A stretch of 64,000 bases of DNA from Mariannaea sp. PMI_226 (taxonomy: Eukaryota; Ascomycota; Sordariomycetes; Hypocreales; Nectriaceae): positions 2,356,001-2,420,000 of the forward strand of contig JANFOG010000006.1 in the NCBI GenBank assembly GCA_024336345.1. The letters are read 5' to 3'. The notes under the pieces were generated by a model that was given only the letters and a program-made list of their open reading frames with translations, searched no databases and had not been told where the DNA came from. The position numbers and the translations under genes were made by a program. Below are positions 1 through 12,400 of this stretch, one piece after another; positions within the stretch are counted from its first letter, which is position 1; each line of letters opens with the position of its first letter.

Positions 1-423
1 GCTTCCTTATCTAGGGATTAAACATCATCTAAATAAGCCACTCGTTTTGACTCTGGAAGAGCTGCCGTAAGGGCCTCTAAAGTAGGGCGAAAAGCTAGGG
101 AAAAGAGCAAGGGGCCAAAGGGATTTTCCTGTCTGATATCGGCCATGTTAAGAAAGTGAGAGGACAAAGAGGAAAACTAAATCGTCTGATAGTGGTAAGG
201 GAAGTGCTATCAACGATTGCCTTTAATTATTGTGCTTAATTTGATAGTTGCGAAACGAAAATGGGATATCATTGAATAGGACCAGAGATATTTGGATTTT
301 GCGATCATTTGCATAATGAACCTTGTTTAGAAATCTAAATTTCTCTCTTATCTTCCCGGATGCTCAGCCAAGTCATCGATGCCAAAATAATACCAAACCA
401 ACAATATCCGACACCTGTTCCCT
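1..423. other. Intergenic, no gene seen
   Basis: AT-leaning sequence downstream of the carbamoylase-family gene's stop codon. It should hold that gene's 3' UTR. No coding signal, tRNA or repeat was seen. Confidence 0.5.
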
Positions 424-2196
424 TTAGGTCCGTTTCTGATCAAACCTCACAACTGCCTGACACAACACCTCCGCACCTATAGCACACTCCTCGGGGGTGG
501 AATACTCCTCTGGGTTGTGGCTTACGCCATTTTTACAAGGGATGAATATCATGGTGCTGGGGCAATGCATGCTCGTGTACACAGTGTCGTGGCCTGCACC
601 GCTAGAGATGTCAATCATTCCATTAGCATCACCCAGTACCGACTCAGCGGATTCGCGAACGGCCTGAATGCAGTCTGGATGGAACTTGGTTGCCTTTGAA
701 ATGGTATCCGTCTTCCATGTCAGAGATAGCGGCAAGCTTGGGGTAGACCCCTGCAGGAGTCCGTCAACATCCACGCCACGCGCAAGGAGATCAAAATCGT
801 GCTTCAGCTGCTTCTCGACCTCATCTACGACTTCATCCTTCGGCGATCGAATGTCCAAGGTGAAATTGACGTGTCCTGGGATGGTGTTTGTGCTTCCAGG
901 TGTGAGCCTCAATATTCCCGTCGAGGCAAGGGCCTGGTGCTTGGTGGCGACGCGGTGGGAGTGGGTGATGAGCCTGGCGGCAAGAAGAAGAGCGTCGGCC
1001 CGATTGGGGAATGGTGTCGATCCTGTATGAGCATCTGAAGATAGGGTTAGCTATGATCGAAATCCGTGGAGTTATAATATCGAAGCCTTGTCATTGATTC
1101 TCTCCTTCCTTTCATCTAGTCTCTCTCTTTTTTTTTTCTCGAAAATAAGCACAAAGACAAGAAGACTCTCACCTCGTCCTTGAATGTCAATGGTGAACCA
1201 CTTGTAAGACTGAACCCCTTGAACAACTCCAATCTTCTTGGATGCTTTCTCCAGAATCGGGCCTTGCTCAATGTGAAGCTCAAAGTGAGCACCCATAGGC
1301 ATCGATTTGTGGCTTGCGGGCATCTCGCCAAGGTAGCCGATTCTCTCGAGTTCTGATTTGACCGTCGCGGGGCCGTCAACCTCTTTGACCGAGTGGGCAA
1401 AATCGAGGGGAATCTTCTCTGCCCAGACTCCAGAGGACATCATGCTGACTGGGAAACGGGCCCCTTCTTCACTGCGGAGATGTCAGAGCCTGCTTGCAGC
1501 CTACCAAACTGCTGCATTGGAAAGTTCAATGCGAAGACGGGGAGCTTACTTGGTCCAATTGACTACACCAACTGGGAATTCGGTCTCGATGTTGTGTTCT
1601 TGAAGAACCTTTAGCATCTCAATGCCAGCCATGATGCCGAGAATTCCATCATATCGGCCCCCAGTGGGTTGGGTGTCCAAATGAGAACCAACAAATGTCG
1701 GAGGCCCGTCCAAGCGACGTCCTGGGCGCACCGCAAATATATTTCCCATGGAGTCCACGGTAACGTCGCAGCCGAGAGACTTTGTCGTCTCGACGAACCA
1801 GTCACGGACGCTCTTATCGTCGTCGGAAAGTGTCAAACGAGACATTCCGGTGTCTGTTGGATTGCTTTTTGAGAAATGTCAGCAAGGCAATTTCATAAGT
1901 CAAAAGGTATGTACATTAGCCAGGACTTGATAAATTAGATGCATCACTAACCTTCCCCATCTTGTCCCCGTTCCAAATCGGCATGTTTCATGCAGAGTGT
2001 CCATCATCCGAGTCTGGTTAACCTTGAGTATTTTGAGATCTTTGGCGCTCATATCACGAGTAGAAATATCTCTTCTCTGGCCGTAAAGACCCATCGCTGT
2101 ATATGACACGGCTGGGAATGATGCCTTGTTGAGCAATGCTCGTGAGGAGGGGGCATGACGGCCCAGGCGGAGGGACAGTTGGATATGCGGCATCAT
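424..2196 (-). CDS. Zn-dependent amidase, N-carbamoyl-L-amino-acid hydrolase / beta-ureidopropionase family (M20-like)
   Basis: Four exons (2196-1952, 1864-1550, 1471-1173, 1034-424) join in frame to 489 aa. Splice sites are GTTAGT, GTAAGC and GTGAGA donors with AG acceptors. Family motifs in order: GSHLDTQPTGG (metal-binding His/Asp), NEEGARFP (Glu pair), HIEQGPILE, DAHTGSTPFPNR (dimerisation-domain region) and GAGHDT near the C-terminus. The family hydrolyses N-carbamoyl amino acids, beta-ureidopropionate or ureido/allantoate compounds in pyrimidine, hydantoin or purine breakdown; the exact substrate cannot be read from sequence. The first ~45 residues are rich in Arg, Ser and Ala with few acidic residues, which suggests mitochondrial import. 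The start is one of two adjacent ATGs (2196 or 2193). It diverges from the F-box-like gene across about 1 kb. Confidence 0.9.
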
Positions 2197-2603
2197 GGCC
2201 AGAATAGTTGAAAAAAAAAAGAAATGGATGGGCCAACAGTCGTTGATATTAAATAATTTATAATTTGAGAGGATCCGATGTTGACTCGAATGTGAGATAT
2301 GCGCAAGACCAACGTCCGCTTTATATTCTGGTTGACTTGTTGTTTTGTACTTGTTTGGTTTTCTGATGAAGGAAAATGTAGTCCGAAGGTGTAGGGCGGC
2401 CCAGATCACCATGTAGCTTCTGGACGCCCTCTAATAATTACGTGCACCACAGTCCCATTAAAATTTTTGTCACCAGTCAATTGACAGCCGCTCAGCCTAG
2501 TAATTGTCTGACTGCTAAATTCTCTTTCAACTGGGACATTGTCGCCTTTCTTTTTCCATTAGTTACAAATAATAACTACTCACTCTGTGTAATGACAAGC
2601 ATG

Positions 2604-2627
2604 AACTTCGCAACTTCGCAACTTCGC
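2604..2627. repeat. 3 x 8-bp tandem repeat (AACTTCGC)
   Basis: Three contiguous identical octamers, read directly from the sequence, between the divergent amidase and F-box-like genes. Possibly a clustered regulator site or simply a small satellite. Confidence 0.8.
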
Positions 2628-2951
2628 AGTCGCATATTTCATGGGTACGTGCCAAGATAGCAACCAACAATAAATACATTGGTTCCACAAGTCGTCGACA
2701 GTTCACATTCATAAGTATTGCTGCAAGTACTTTGGTATAGACAGATTACTCTTCCGATTAGGCCACTAATTCGCCTCTCCCTTAACCAAAATTATTAGTG
2801 TATGCTGCCTCCAGCGTTTTACTACTTACTTTTTACTTACTTTACCCCATCTCCAAGCTTAAACTGAACACACCCCTACTTCATGAGGCTCCCTTACATT
2901 TGCATGGCCTTTTTACGTCGTACTTACTCGTACCTATCCTGTCCAATTTTT

Positions 2952-2976
2952 TCGGCCGGGCAACCGATGCGAACCT
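2952..2976 (+). repeat. Copy 1 of GC-rich motif flanking the F-box-like gene
   Basis: TCGGCCGGGCAACCGATGC-type segment. A second copy at 4633-4657 is in the same orientation with about four differences in 25 bases. Confidence 0.5.
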
Positions 2977-3218
2977 GATTAGTGGTATCAGTAATGATTC
3001 TGCTCTTCGTGATTCTATGCAATCACGTGTGAGCCAACTTCCCCGCATCATGAAACCAGTCCGTGAACTAGATGTCATCCTGGATGGTTTCTTTAGCTAT
3101 GGTATTCTCAAAGGTGTATATACAACCAACACTAGTCTCATTTATCCCACTTGTTTTCAAGCATTGATTGACTATCAATTGGAAAAACTTCAAAAGTCCC
3201 CATTTAAGGCAATTTCCC

Positions 3219-4385
3219 ATGGCTCAGAGGCTTCCATTTCTCCCGATGGAGATCATCCTGGATATCATCCAGTGTCTGGCTCCCCCCAACCCAGATGAGA
3301 TCTTACCACCCACCGATGAAAGGGCAAAAACAGCCTTGTCCTTCACGCGAGTCTGTCAAGCAACATATATTACCGCTACTAGATTGTTGCGCCAGCATTG
3401 CATGTACATTGACTCGAATGCCAAAGCCTGTGCTCTTGCCCGCTGCCTCGCTCTTCCTCCGCCGTCCTTTCTCAACAAAGACGGGGCGCAGCCAACATTG
3501 ACCAGAGTTGAGAAACTCTTCCTTGCACCATTTACAACGCTCAAAACGTCCGAAGAAGAATTATCCGAGTTAATGGTGAGGTTGGAGAATGACTCTTTCG
3601 ATAATTCTCAGGGGTCAGACACAACTTCCAACACTAGCGATGTCCTACCTTCATCCCTCAACGACTTACCTACCGTCATGGCTGTACGCGATATTCTGCT
3701 CGCAGTTGCGCCAACCCTTCGGCGTCTAACCATTGATATGCCCCTCCGTTCCCTGTATCCAGAAGACGACCATCAGGGAGTAAGGCCTATTCTGCGACAA
3801 GGATTTGAGGCTCTGAGCAACTTGGAGGAGTTTTCTAGCATCAGAGACGAACTGTTTTTGAGGATGGATGGCGAGGATGACCTTCCAGTCTGGTCATTAC
3901 ACTGGCCAAAACTGCGTCGTCTATGTCTTTACAATGTGTACCTTGAGGATATCTTGATGCATCACTTGACAAGACCGCAGCATCTCGAGGTCGCGATATT
4001 CCCTCGAGCAGACGTCGACTCTCCGTTGACCCAGTTTGACATCAAACAGGAATGGCTTTCTGCACTAGGGCAGTCGGGACACGCGGTAAACTCGTTGCAC
4101 CGCCAGCCAAGCAATCGTCCCACGGGTATCACAATCGTCTTAGCCAACTGGGCCCCCTTGCAGCCCGTTTTCTCTGCTAGGTTAAGGAGCCGATGGGCTG
4201 AGCTAGATCCAGACAATCTAGTACGGATCCTGCTTGCCGATGCTATTCAGCCCAGGGCACAGGTGGACGGGGATGTAAATCCTATAGAGCTCACACAGGA
4301 GTTCATCATGCAGCACGCTCTGGCGGGAACTCTCTGGGAAGAAGGGCCCATGGGCCTGCGCGAAGCCCCCTTCGAACAAGATTAG
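3219..4385 (+). CDS. F-box-like protein
   Basis: Single-exon frame of 388 aa when started at the ATG directly before AQRLPFLPMEIILDIIQCL. An upstream in-frame ATG at 3168 would add 17 residues. The start has the F-box pattern LPxEIxxxIIxxL, followed by ALSFTRVCQATYITATRLL, which matches the second half of an F-box. The remainder is leucine-rich and helical (LRRLTIDMPLRSL, WPKLRRLCLYNVYLED), like the divergent LRR-type tails of many fungal F-box proteins. Such proteins typically recruit substrates to SCF ubiquitin ligases through Skp1. The target is unknown and the tail is not conserved enough for a name. Related GC-rich motifs flank the gene on both sides. Confidence 0.7.
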   Translation: MAQRLPFLPMEIILDIIQCLAPPNPDEILPPTDERAKTALSFTRVCQATYITATRLLRQHCMYIDSNAKACALARCLALPPPSFLNKDGAQPTLTRVEKLFLAPFTTLKTSEEELSELMVRLENDSFDNSQGSDTTSNTSDVLPSSLNDLPTVMAVRDILLAVAPTLRRLTIDMPLRSLYPEDDHQGVRPILRQGFEALSNLEEFSSIRDELFLRMDGEDDLPVWSLHWPKLRRLCLYNVYLEDILMHHLTRPQHLEVAIFPRADVDSPLTQFDIKQEWLSALGQSGHAVNSLHRQPSNRPTGITIVLANWAPLQPVFSARLRSRWAELDPDNLVRILLADAIQPRAQVDGDVNPIELTQEFIMQHALAGTLWEEGPMGLREAPFEQD

Positions 4386-5043
4386 AGTGGCAATGGAATG
4401 ACCGCCTAGATTTCGGATCAGATGGTGTCGCATTGGGCGGGCCGAGATTTTTTTTCTTCGCCATTCGTTAGCTAGATCGCCGACACTGACCTACCCGTCC
4501 CCTTCATGTAAACCAAATTACCCGACCGATTGTCATTCAATTCACCCAGCGTGACGAAGTCCACACATAAATCAGACTGCATTTCATGGCCATTGCATAT
4601 TAGAATTACTCGCGGTCATTGCCTGGTATTCATCGGCCGGGTAGCCGATGCCAGCCTACTATAGCTCAGTTGTGAGTCAAAAAAGTAGCAACTATATGTG
4701 TTGCTTTGTTAGAACCGTGCTTCCTATGTTCCGTTCCTGAATATGCAGACCCAAACGTTCCAAGGCAATTTTCCTAGAGAATACTTATTGGGCATAGTCG
4801 ACCATCACCTTAGGAACGTTCACTTCGCCTCTAGATATGAAGGGGAAAACGGCCACGGGACATTATAGGTGTGAAGACTTCAGGATGTCAGTAATCCAAT
4901 ACATTAGCTAGAAGGATGAATGTAGGCAGAGCCATAGCCCACAGCTTCCCTATTAAACGCCGGTTCCCATGCAGAGCCACAATAAAAACGACACTCGCCA
5001 ACCACCTAGACCACCCAAAAGTCTTCCTTTCGGCCGTTCCTCT
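4386..5043. other. Convergent intergenic region
   Basis: Lies between the 3' ends of the F-box-like gene (+) and SRP54 (-). Apart from the GC-rich motif near 4633 I see no gene or structured element. Confidence 0.5.
4633..4657 (+). repeat. Copy 2 of GC-rich motif flanking the F-box-like gene
   Basis: TCGGCCGGGTAGCCGATGC-type segment. With its preceding A it forms a 6-bp inverted repeat (ATCGGC...GCCGAT). It matches the copy at 2952-2976. Confidence 0.5.
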
Positions 5044-6708
5044 CTACCTTCTGCCACGTCCACCACCGGCTCCTCCGCCTGGCATTCCAGGCATGCCACC
5101 GCCCATGCCCATCTGCCTCATCATAGCTTGCATGTCCATCCCCCCAGGCATACCTGGCATACCGCCACCTCCTCCTCCCAGCATCTTCATAAGGCTGCCC
5201 ATGTCGGGCATGCCTCCTGCGCCACCAGCTCCACCCATGCTCTGAAGTCGCTTCTGCATCGCGGCAAGCTGTTGTGCCTTGTTACCACCGCCCATGGCTT
5301 GCTGAGCTCTCTGCATGTTCTTCATGTTGCCTCCCATCTTCTTGGCCATGCCTGCCATCATGCGCTGCTGTGTTAGGAGATCCTCGACCTCTCGCACTGA
5401 GGTTCCCGAGCCTCGCGCAATTCTCGTCATTCGGGTTGGCTGTTCCACGAAAATCTTGCCGTCAGAGTCGAGCTCCTTCTCCGTCATGGAGTCACAGATG
5501 TAGATCATTCTCTTTAATTTGTTGCCACCTTCCTCATCGTCCATGCCCTGCATCATGTTGCTCATGCCAGGAATCATACCTGCCATCTTCGAGAGAGGGC
5601 CCATCTTCATAATGTTTGAGAGTTGGTCTCGAAGATCCCGGACAGTGAAAATACCCTCTTGAATATGCTTGATAGTGTCCTTCTGGTTGAGGTTGAGACT
5701 CTGAACATGCTCCATCAGCCCAGCCATGTCACCCATGCCCAGCAGCTTCTGAACAAATTGCTGTGGAGCAAATCGCTCCAGGTCAAGCATATGTTCTCCT
5801 GTACCAATGAAAACAATTGGAGTATGGGTTGCTGCTACAGCAGAAATGGCACCACCACCATGTGCGTGGCCATCGGTCTTTGTAATAATGATGGCTCCAA
5901 AGTCGGCAGCCTCCTTGAACGCCTTGGCCTGCGACTCGGCCTGCTGACCGATCGAGGCGTCCAGTACCATGATTGTCTCATCAGGCTTGATAGCATCTTG
6001 AATGTCAACCATTTCTTGAAACAGAGCTGACTCTTGCCGATGGCGACCAGACGTATCAACAATAATGACCTCGAAGCGCTCCTTCTTGAACTGCTCAACA
6101 CCAGCCTTAGCCACAACGGCAGGATCCGTCTCCGTTAAGGAGCCGTAGTATGGAATCTTTGCTTTGGTGGCGTTCTGCTTGAGCTGATCAAAAGCACCAG
6201 CTCGGAAGGTATCAGCGCACACAAGACAACTGCGGAATCCTCGAGTCTGGTAGTGTCTCGCCAACTTTGTACACGTCGTCGTTTTACCTGCACCTTGCAA
6301 ACCAACAAACATAATGACATTAGTTTTGCCCTTTTTCGGTCGGAAGGGTTCGGCGTGGGGATCGACCAGCTTGACTAGCTCATCGAAGACGGACTTCTGA
6401 ATCAGGCGTTTCTTGTTGACGGCGGGGGGGAGCTCTTTGAAGTTGACGGTGCTGCGGATAGACTTTCGCAATTGTCCTACAAGTTTGACGTTGACATCGG
6501 CTTCGAGTAGAGCGGCGCAAATCTCCTTAAGCATGGCATCGAATGCCTGCGGGCGCACAAAGGGTCAGGTTAGCAACTGTAGTGGGGGATGAGGAGGAGG
6601 GGGAGAGCAAGATGAGAGCTCCTGTCTTGCCTTTTCATCGAGATTTTGCTCTCGGGTGAGGTTTGAGACAGCCGCATTGATGCGACGGCCGAGGTCTTGA
6701 AGAACCAT
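5044..6708 (-). CDS. SRP54: Signal recognition particle 54 kDa subunit (SRP54)
   Basis: Two exons, 6708-6631 and 6546-5044, give 526 aa, the usual fungal SRP54 length. SRP54 is the GTPase of the signal recognition particle. It binds signal sequences on the ribosome and docks to the SRP receptor at the ER. Visible parts: N domain starting [18 protein letters not shown] domain with P-loop [10 protein letters not shown] (about residues 108-117), DTSGRHRQE and [10 protein letters not shown]; and a methionine-rich M domain ending in Gly/Met/Pro-rich repeats (GGMPGMPGG). The single intron lies after residue 26 (phase 0). It must use a GC donor (AAG|GCAAGA) with a CAG acceptor, because no GT nearby keeps the frame that joins NLDEK to AFDAML. 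Confidence 0.95.
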
Positions 6709-8410
6709 GATGGCGGGTTGGTAAATAGGGAGCACTCAGGCAATGAAGAAATGGTATCGCCGTGATATTGCTTCCAGCGTCGCCACGAAATCAGCCAGAT
6801 TGAATTAGGTGGGGGCAAAGGTCTGTCGGCGAGTGTATTTCTCCGGGGCCGTCCGTTTCTTACCCCACAGCCCTAAGTCTTGATTCCCCAGACTTGGTAC
6901 CTACGGTAGGTACCTATTCCTATGTAGCGGAGTAAAGATGCGAAAACCCTCCACCAAACGCTACAGGGTTCTTCTTGGGCTTTGTGAGTTTATTGTATTT
7001 TAGTTATTGTCAAGGTGGCTATGCCCCAACAGGTGCCTACACAATCACTCCAACCTGGGATTCTTCAATATCCAAAAGACTCCAAGCATTGTCTCTAATC
7101 TCACCAATCAACATGCCCCCATATCTTTGACGGAGGAGCTATTGCAAGATCATGCGTATTAGCCTATTTCCCCCTCTTCTCGTCCCCCAGGTGGCGACTC
7201 TCCTGCCACTGGCCCTGTAGTGGCCACCCTAAACTCAACTCTCAACCTCTACCGTATTTATTCGATGGCGTTGCTTCACATAACTGCTATTGGAATTGAT
7301 CTTCCGGTCAGTATAGACTTGCGCACATTGTTGATAATTTCCCTATAGTACAGTGATCACCGGACGTTCTTGCAGCGGATGATGAAAACTCAACCAAGTG
7401 TGTTTACATCACATATTCATTGTTACATTCTTAGAAGATTTCACACCCCTTCCCTCTCGAAGAATTGGCCCTTGTATTTTGATTTCGATTTCAACTTAAG
7501 GAAAAACTTCTGAGACGAAGAAATGTGAAAATAGGACCCGTATAACTTTTATACAAGAAAATGCATATATGGTATATTTAGAATAATATTATTAGATAGT
7601 TGAAAGTACAATTGCTACATAATATGGGACTTGCTTTTCGGTTGTTATCTCAAAAGATATTGTAAATGACAATGCTAGTAAAAGGGGTGATCAAATGGAG
7701 CTGAGTTGGCGGTATTTCTTCAGTGAGGTCACCGGCATCATGGAAGAAATGAGGATAAAGAGCCTTGAAAATAAAAGAAGGAAAGAAAGATAAAAAACAA
7801 ACTTGGACGACTCCTTCGCCTGAATCGACAATAAGATCCCACAAGAATGGCTCTCCACACAGATGTGTGCAACCTGACTAGAGGTCATGGCTCAGGTTTC
7901 TACTCGTCTAGTGACACCAGAAGGTACTGTTTGAGCTTCCACGAGATGGAATAACATGTTGCCGTGAATCGAAATTCAGCAGGACAGAACTGATCATCCA
8001 GATGTGGCAGTTTAGGCGACAGACCAAGACTCCTCTTGCCTGCAGCTGGAATCGTTGTCAAGAACGTCTCGAGTTATGGGACATGGGCCCAAAAGGTCGA
8101 GAAGCATGGCACATCGTATAAAAAATGCTCATGATAGTGGCGCGGTAGCGGTCAGGTATATGCAGCTTATTTCCTGACGATATGTCAACTGCTGGTGCCA
8201 TGACTTTCATGAAATGGAGCAATGTGGACGACGTCAAGACAGTATGTCCTATGTCGCCAGGCCTGCATAGGTCGGCATTGTTCTTCCTAGATATCAGAAA
8301 TGGCCTGATATGTTGTAGGAGTGTCTCCGCTTTATAACATCTTAAGTCTAAGAGACCTAGTCGGATAGAGGTGTTCTTCTCATCTATGAGCCAGCTGCCT
8401 AGGTAGCCTT
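6709..8410. other. SRP54 upstream region and gene-poor spacer
   Basis: Contains the SRP54 promoter/5' UTR and a perfect 9-bp inverted repeat with one centre base (GGTACCTACGGTAGGTACC, 6896-6914). Open frames at 7650-7888 and 8058-8414 (-) show no recognisable domain and are not called. Confidence 0.5.
6896..6914. repeat. Palindromic GGTACC-type intergenic motif
   Basis: GGTACCTAC-G-GTAGGTACC, a perfect inverted repeat with a 1-base centre, upstream of SRP54. Related palindromes occur in several other intergenic regions of the window. Confidence 0.8.
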
Positions 8411-9432
8411 TCAATCGCCTCCCTTTTCAGCTTGGTGGGCTGTTGCAGGAGGCTGAAGTGTTAGGGGAGGCGAATTCATCATGAAGTGAACTGAATCGCG
8501 ATAACAGATGACAATGGGGCGGCTGTTTTGGCAATACCCAAGAAGCTGGGTATGCTCTGGCATGGGTTCGGGCACAGCGTCTGTAAACCGGATGATGGGG
8601 CCACCATCCATGCTGAAACCAACGACTTCAGCTCGAAATCCGCCTTCATCTTCTTCGTCGGGATTGACCTGGATGGTATTCCTAGAGACATGTCAGCAAT
8701 CGTGTAACCCAAGGCAGGGGGGGGAAGTGGTGACTTACGCCCGACTCATACTGACACCTTCCTCCAGATCAATGTTCTTCTTCAGTTGCTTTTTAATTCT
8801 CGTCTTGGCGCAATCGTGGAACAGGTGGAGGAACCCTGCAATAACGAGAACAGGAGTTCCTAGAGCGAGCGCCCATGGGCTGTGACTTAGGTTAGCAGGA
8901 CTGAGCAGATAGATGTAAATACGGATCAAGCTCACGGGTGGCGACGATTCCTTAGTGAATGAAGGAGGGCGAGAATGATACCGATCATAGCAATGAGAGA
9001 CCCAACTTGCACCATGGTCCAGGTCGACCAATACAATGATATTAGGTCCTCGCCATCACAGAACTGAAGAGCCAAGATGGAATAGACTTCCATGACGACG
9101 ATGGCAGTCGAGACCAGCACGCATGCCAGGCATAGTAAGATGGACTGTCGGAGACGTTTAGACCGCTTGGTAGACTCAGGATTGTATTTTTCGATACATT
9201 CAAGGCCCCTAGAAGTTAATGGTGTTAGAAAAGTTGGCCGATTATAATGGATTGATACATTCCTGACATACCTTGTATAGGTCCATGAGGCAAGGAACAG
9301 GACGAAGAGGTTCGAGATGAACAGAGTCCAGTAGATGATCTTGAACTCCCACCTCACCATGTGTGAAGCAAACTGGGCATAACGCTCACAAAGCTCTAGG
9401 CTTGTGTCTTGCCGAGCGAACAAAGAGGCCAT
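8411..9432 (-). CDS. Predicted four-helix membrane protein, unknown function
   Basis: Four exons (9432-9272, 9208-8936, 8879-8739, 8681-8411) splice in frame to 281 aa with canonical GT-AG sites. Hydrophobic helices are IIYWTLFISNLFVLFLASW, SILLCLACVLVSTAIVVME, VQVGSLIAMIGIILALLHSL and ALGTPVLVIAGFLHLFH. Between helices 1 and 2 lies a basic loop (STKRSKRLRQS). After helix 4 comes KTRIKKQLKKN and then an acidic, soluble C-terminal tail of about 100 residues (VNPDEEDEGGF). I do not recognise the family. The coding assignment rests on frame continuity across three introns. Confidence 0.75.
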
Positions 9433-12400
9433 GGTTGGAGAGTGACGCCGTGCTTAGTTACAAGCTGAGCGATGGCCAAGGCCGGAGAATTTCTGTGGTA
9501 TCAATGGCTCTGAATTTACTTCATTCCACAGGAACAAGGGAAGTCCACATGCCTTTAAATCTGTTAAACTTAGGGCTATGAATGAAAGAAACAGCTCCCT
9601 CCCTAGCATAACCCATGTCTGGAAGACGCGCTTGGGCATGACCGATGCTCCGCTTCCCATGGGCGCACAAGCATCTTGCGAGTCGTACTTGATGATAACA
9701 GGATCCTCCTCCCATGGTGCATTAGCATGGCGACACGCAATGGTGACCAAGCTGCACAGGCTGCCAAGAGCCGCGGCGGTGACGACGCAACATCCTTGTT
9801 AGTCGAGCTTGTTCAGAAACCAAGCAAGTGGAACCGGGAGAAGGCAAGAAGTTTTCTTTTTCTTTTCCTTCTAGGCCATAAACATCTATTGTAATGGTGC
9901 TATTCTGTTTCTTTTTTGAAAAATTCTCAGCCAGAGCCTTTAGTGTTTCGTCTTTGGTACCCCTGTTCCTCACCAGAACCGGAAGTAGATCCCGTCGTAA
10001 AAGGACATTTGAATGGGGATTAGGCATGAAGGAACAAAAATCTATCAAAAGGAACGATGAAGAGAATTCACCAGGATGAAGAGTTTGCGCCTCAACCACG
10101 AGGTATAGTCCTGTTGGTGATTGGTTTCATTGCCATGCCTCCCTGCGCCAACCCTAGCAACCGAACAGACGCCACAGCTCTGCTGAGTTCTGTTCTCCTC
10201 AATCTTGAGTCTGCTATCACAGCTTGCAGGGAACATGCCTATCCTCCGACCCTCTCCAGGCACGAATCTAAGATTTAACGTTGCACCAGGCGAGATCGGG
10301 CACCAGTCAATCTCGCAGGATCCTTCTCGGATTGAGCATGCGTGCAAGGGTTTTCTTCTTAGTGGCCCAGCGCTAAGCCCGTGCCTCTGCAAGGGTTAAA
10401 TGAAGCCAGTCAGGGACTTGGAGCCTCTTGCATGTCAGCGCAGAACCAAACTTGCCATACCTGAGTTCGGGGAAGATAAGCGTGTCAAGGGACGCCTGTT
10501 CGGGGGATATCCGTACAGATTAGTGACCGTCCGGCTCTTACGAATCTCGACCCAACCTGTCGGTTAAGGCTCCAGTAATTAAACCGGATCCTTGGAGAAG
10601 GAGAAAAAAACAGGGACGGATTCATGGGATGGCAAATTTGCAATCCTCCCCCTATAGCCTTTTGTTTGTCCTCCCGCATGCGATGCGCTTCCTTGCTATG
10701 TACTGATAGCAATGCGGGTACCCTAGCTCGTAACTCGAACCACTTCCGCGTTCTCGAGCTGGGGCTTAGAACGCAAACTTTCAACGTTGGGCACACATCG
10801 TACAAGCTAGACAATGTCTCCGATAGGAACCCGTTTCTCGTCGTGCAAGGTGCTTGGCTACTGCGCGGTGGGGGGAGAGGAATCATATTGAGCAGCCATG
10901 CATGACACTCTTCTCGTGGTTGGCTTGTCCAGAGCACGTTTCAATGCCACATTGGACAAAGCAGCGGGCGCACAGGAGAATAATAGGCGTGTCACAACCA
11001 TCCAAAGCGTAGATTTTGCATACTTACACGCGATAACAGATAAACTGTGCTCATTGTTGCTGCGAGGACATCAGAGCAGTCGTTAGCTTCCGTCCAAGCA
11101 CCTACCTAGAGTATCTGCTTGGCGCCTACACCGACTTGAGCCAAGACCAGCATCAGCCTCATTCTGTGAGCCCGTCCAAACGCCAAGCTCATCCATGGAT
11201 ATGGATGGTGGACCCCCTGCCTGGCACTTCTCTTCTCGTCCCGTCCCGACTAAGGTAAGCAACCATTGAAGTCCCCAGTTAGCGGCGGCACTCGTAGTCT
11301 CTCCACCGTGATATGCTGTATGCAGCCTTATTAGGCTCTCGATTCTGGAAGCGCAAAAAGGCGGGAATCCTCTCAGTCAAGTAAACAACCTTCTACCCCT
11401 CTTCCTCCTTCTTCTGATTTATCCTTCACCTTATCCTCCAATGCGCCCAAAGAAAGGGACCGCTTAGTATTACAAAATAAGAATGCTTTGTTTATTGCCC
11501 GATCATATGAGGTGGCTCTTCTCTGTGTGACGAGGCGGCAGGACTTCTATGCTGAAGCATCCGTTTCTTTTGTTACACGACCCATATCCTACAGCATGCC
11601 GCGTCATCAAAGCGCTCAAAAACGAAGCTCAAAAAGCCAAGCTACTCCGGGGTGGCGAAGCATGCATTAGCAAGCATGATTGAAACTTTTATAATGTCTT
11701 ACACTAGAGAAAAAGAAGAATTGAGGGAGGGGGATTGGCTGATGGTGGGCGGATAAGAACCTGTTCCCACGTCGTGTTAGAGTAGGCTTCTCCTTACTCA
11801 CGAGCATAAACCTGCGTTACCGATAAGCTTAAAAATGACCGAGCGGCCGGTCTAATTGCTGATTGCACAGATGCAGAGTGATTTGTCAGTTTATTCATGC
11901 CAAATGCTTGTTGCCAAGTGCCAGGTCGCCTTGGCGTTGTAACGCGGTTCATGGCAATCCATGTTTTGGATCGATGTTACCAAGCTGCCTGTTGGTGTGA
12001 TCAGAATCTGCGTACTGAGGAATCCTGCTTTTATTCATGAGGTTTGGTCTTTTTTCGTCGTTCAACCATAGATTAGAACAACCCAATCAGTTGGTTGTCG
12101 AGAGAAAGAGTTTTTCAACACAGGGCCAGTTGTGAGGAATCCTTCAGCGAGAAGAGCTTGGGGATAAATTGAGGCGTGTAGGCTGGAGGAGGCCATCTGA
12201 GACACCGGACGCAGAGATGAGTCAAGACAATAGCTTATCAAAACAGTATGTGGTCGACATCGTGGATCCCTTCTCTGTGCAACAGAAAAGGCCCACGCTC
12301 ATCCTCTATAGATTCCCATTTGGGGAAAATGAGAGAGGGCCTCATTACAAACAAAAACACAAGGTAGATGGCAAGAGATTAGCCATTCCTTGAGTGTCGT

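Larger units (their letters stand above)
2197..3218. other. Divergent intergenic region with a short tandem repeat
   Basis: Shared upstream region of the amidase (-) and the F-box-like gene (+). It contains three perfect tandem copies of the octamer AACTTCGC (2604-2627) and pyrimidine-rich tracts near 2760-2880. A long open frame at about 2798-3298 has no ATG start of its own and overlaps the F-box frame, so I do not call it. A GC-rich motif near 2952-2976 recurs at 4633-4657. Confidence 0.5.

Noticed and set aside
2798..3298. 166-codon frame upstream of the F-box-like gene
   Set aside because: No ATG start of its own, overlaps the F-box frame, no domain.
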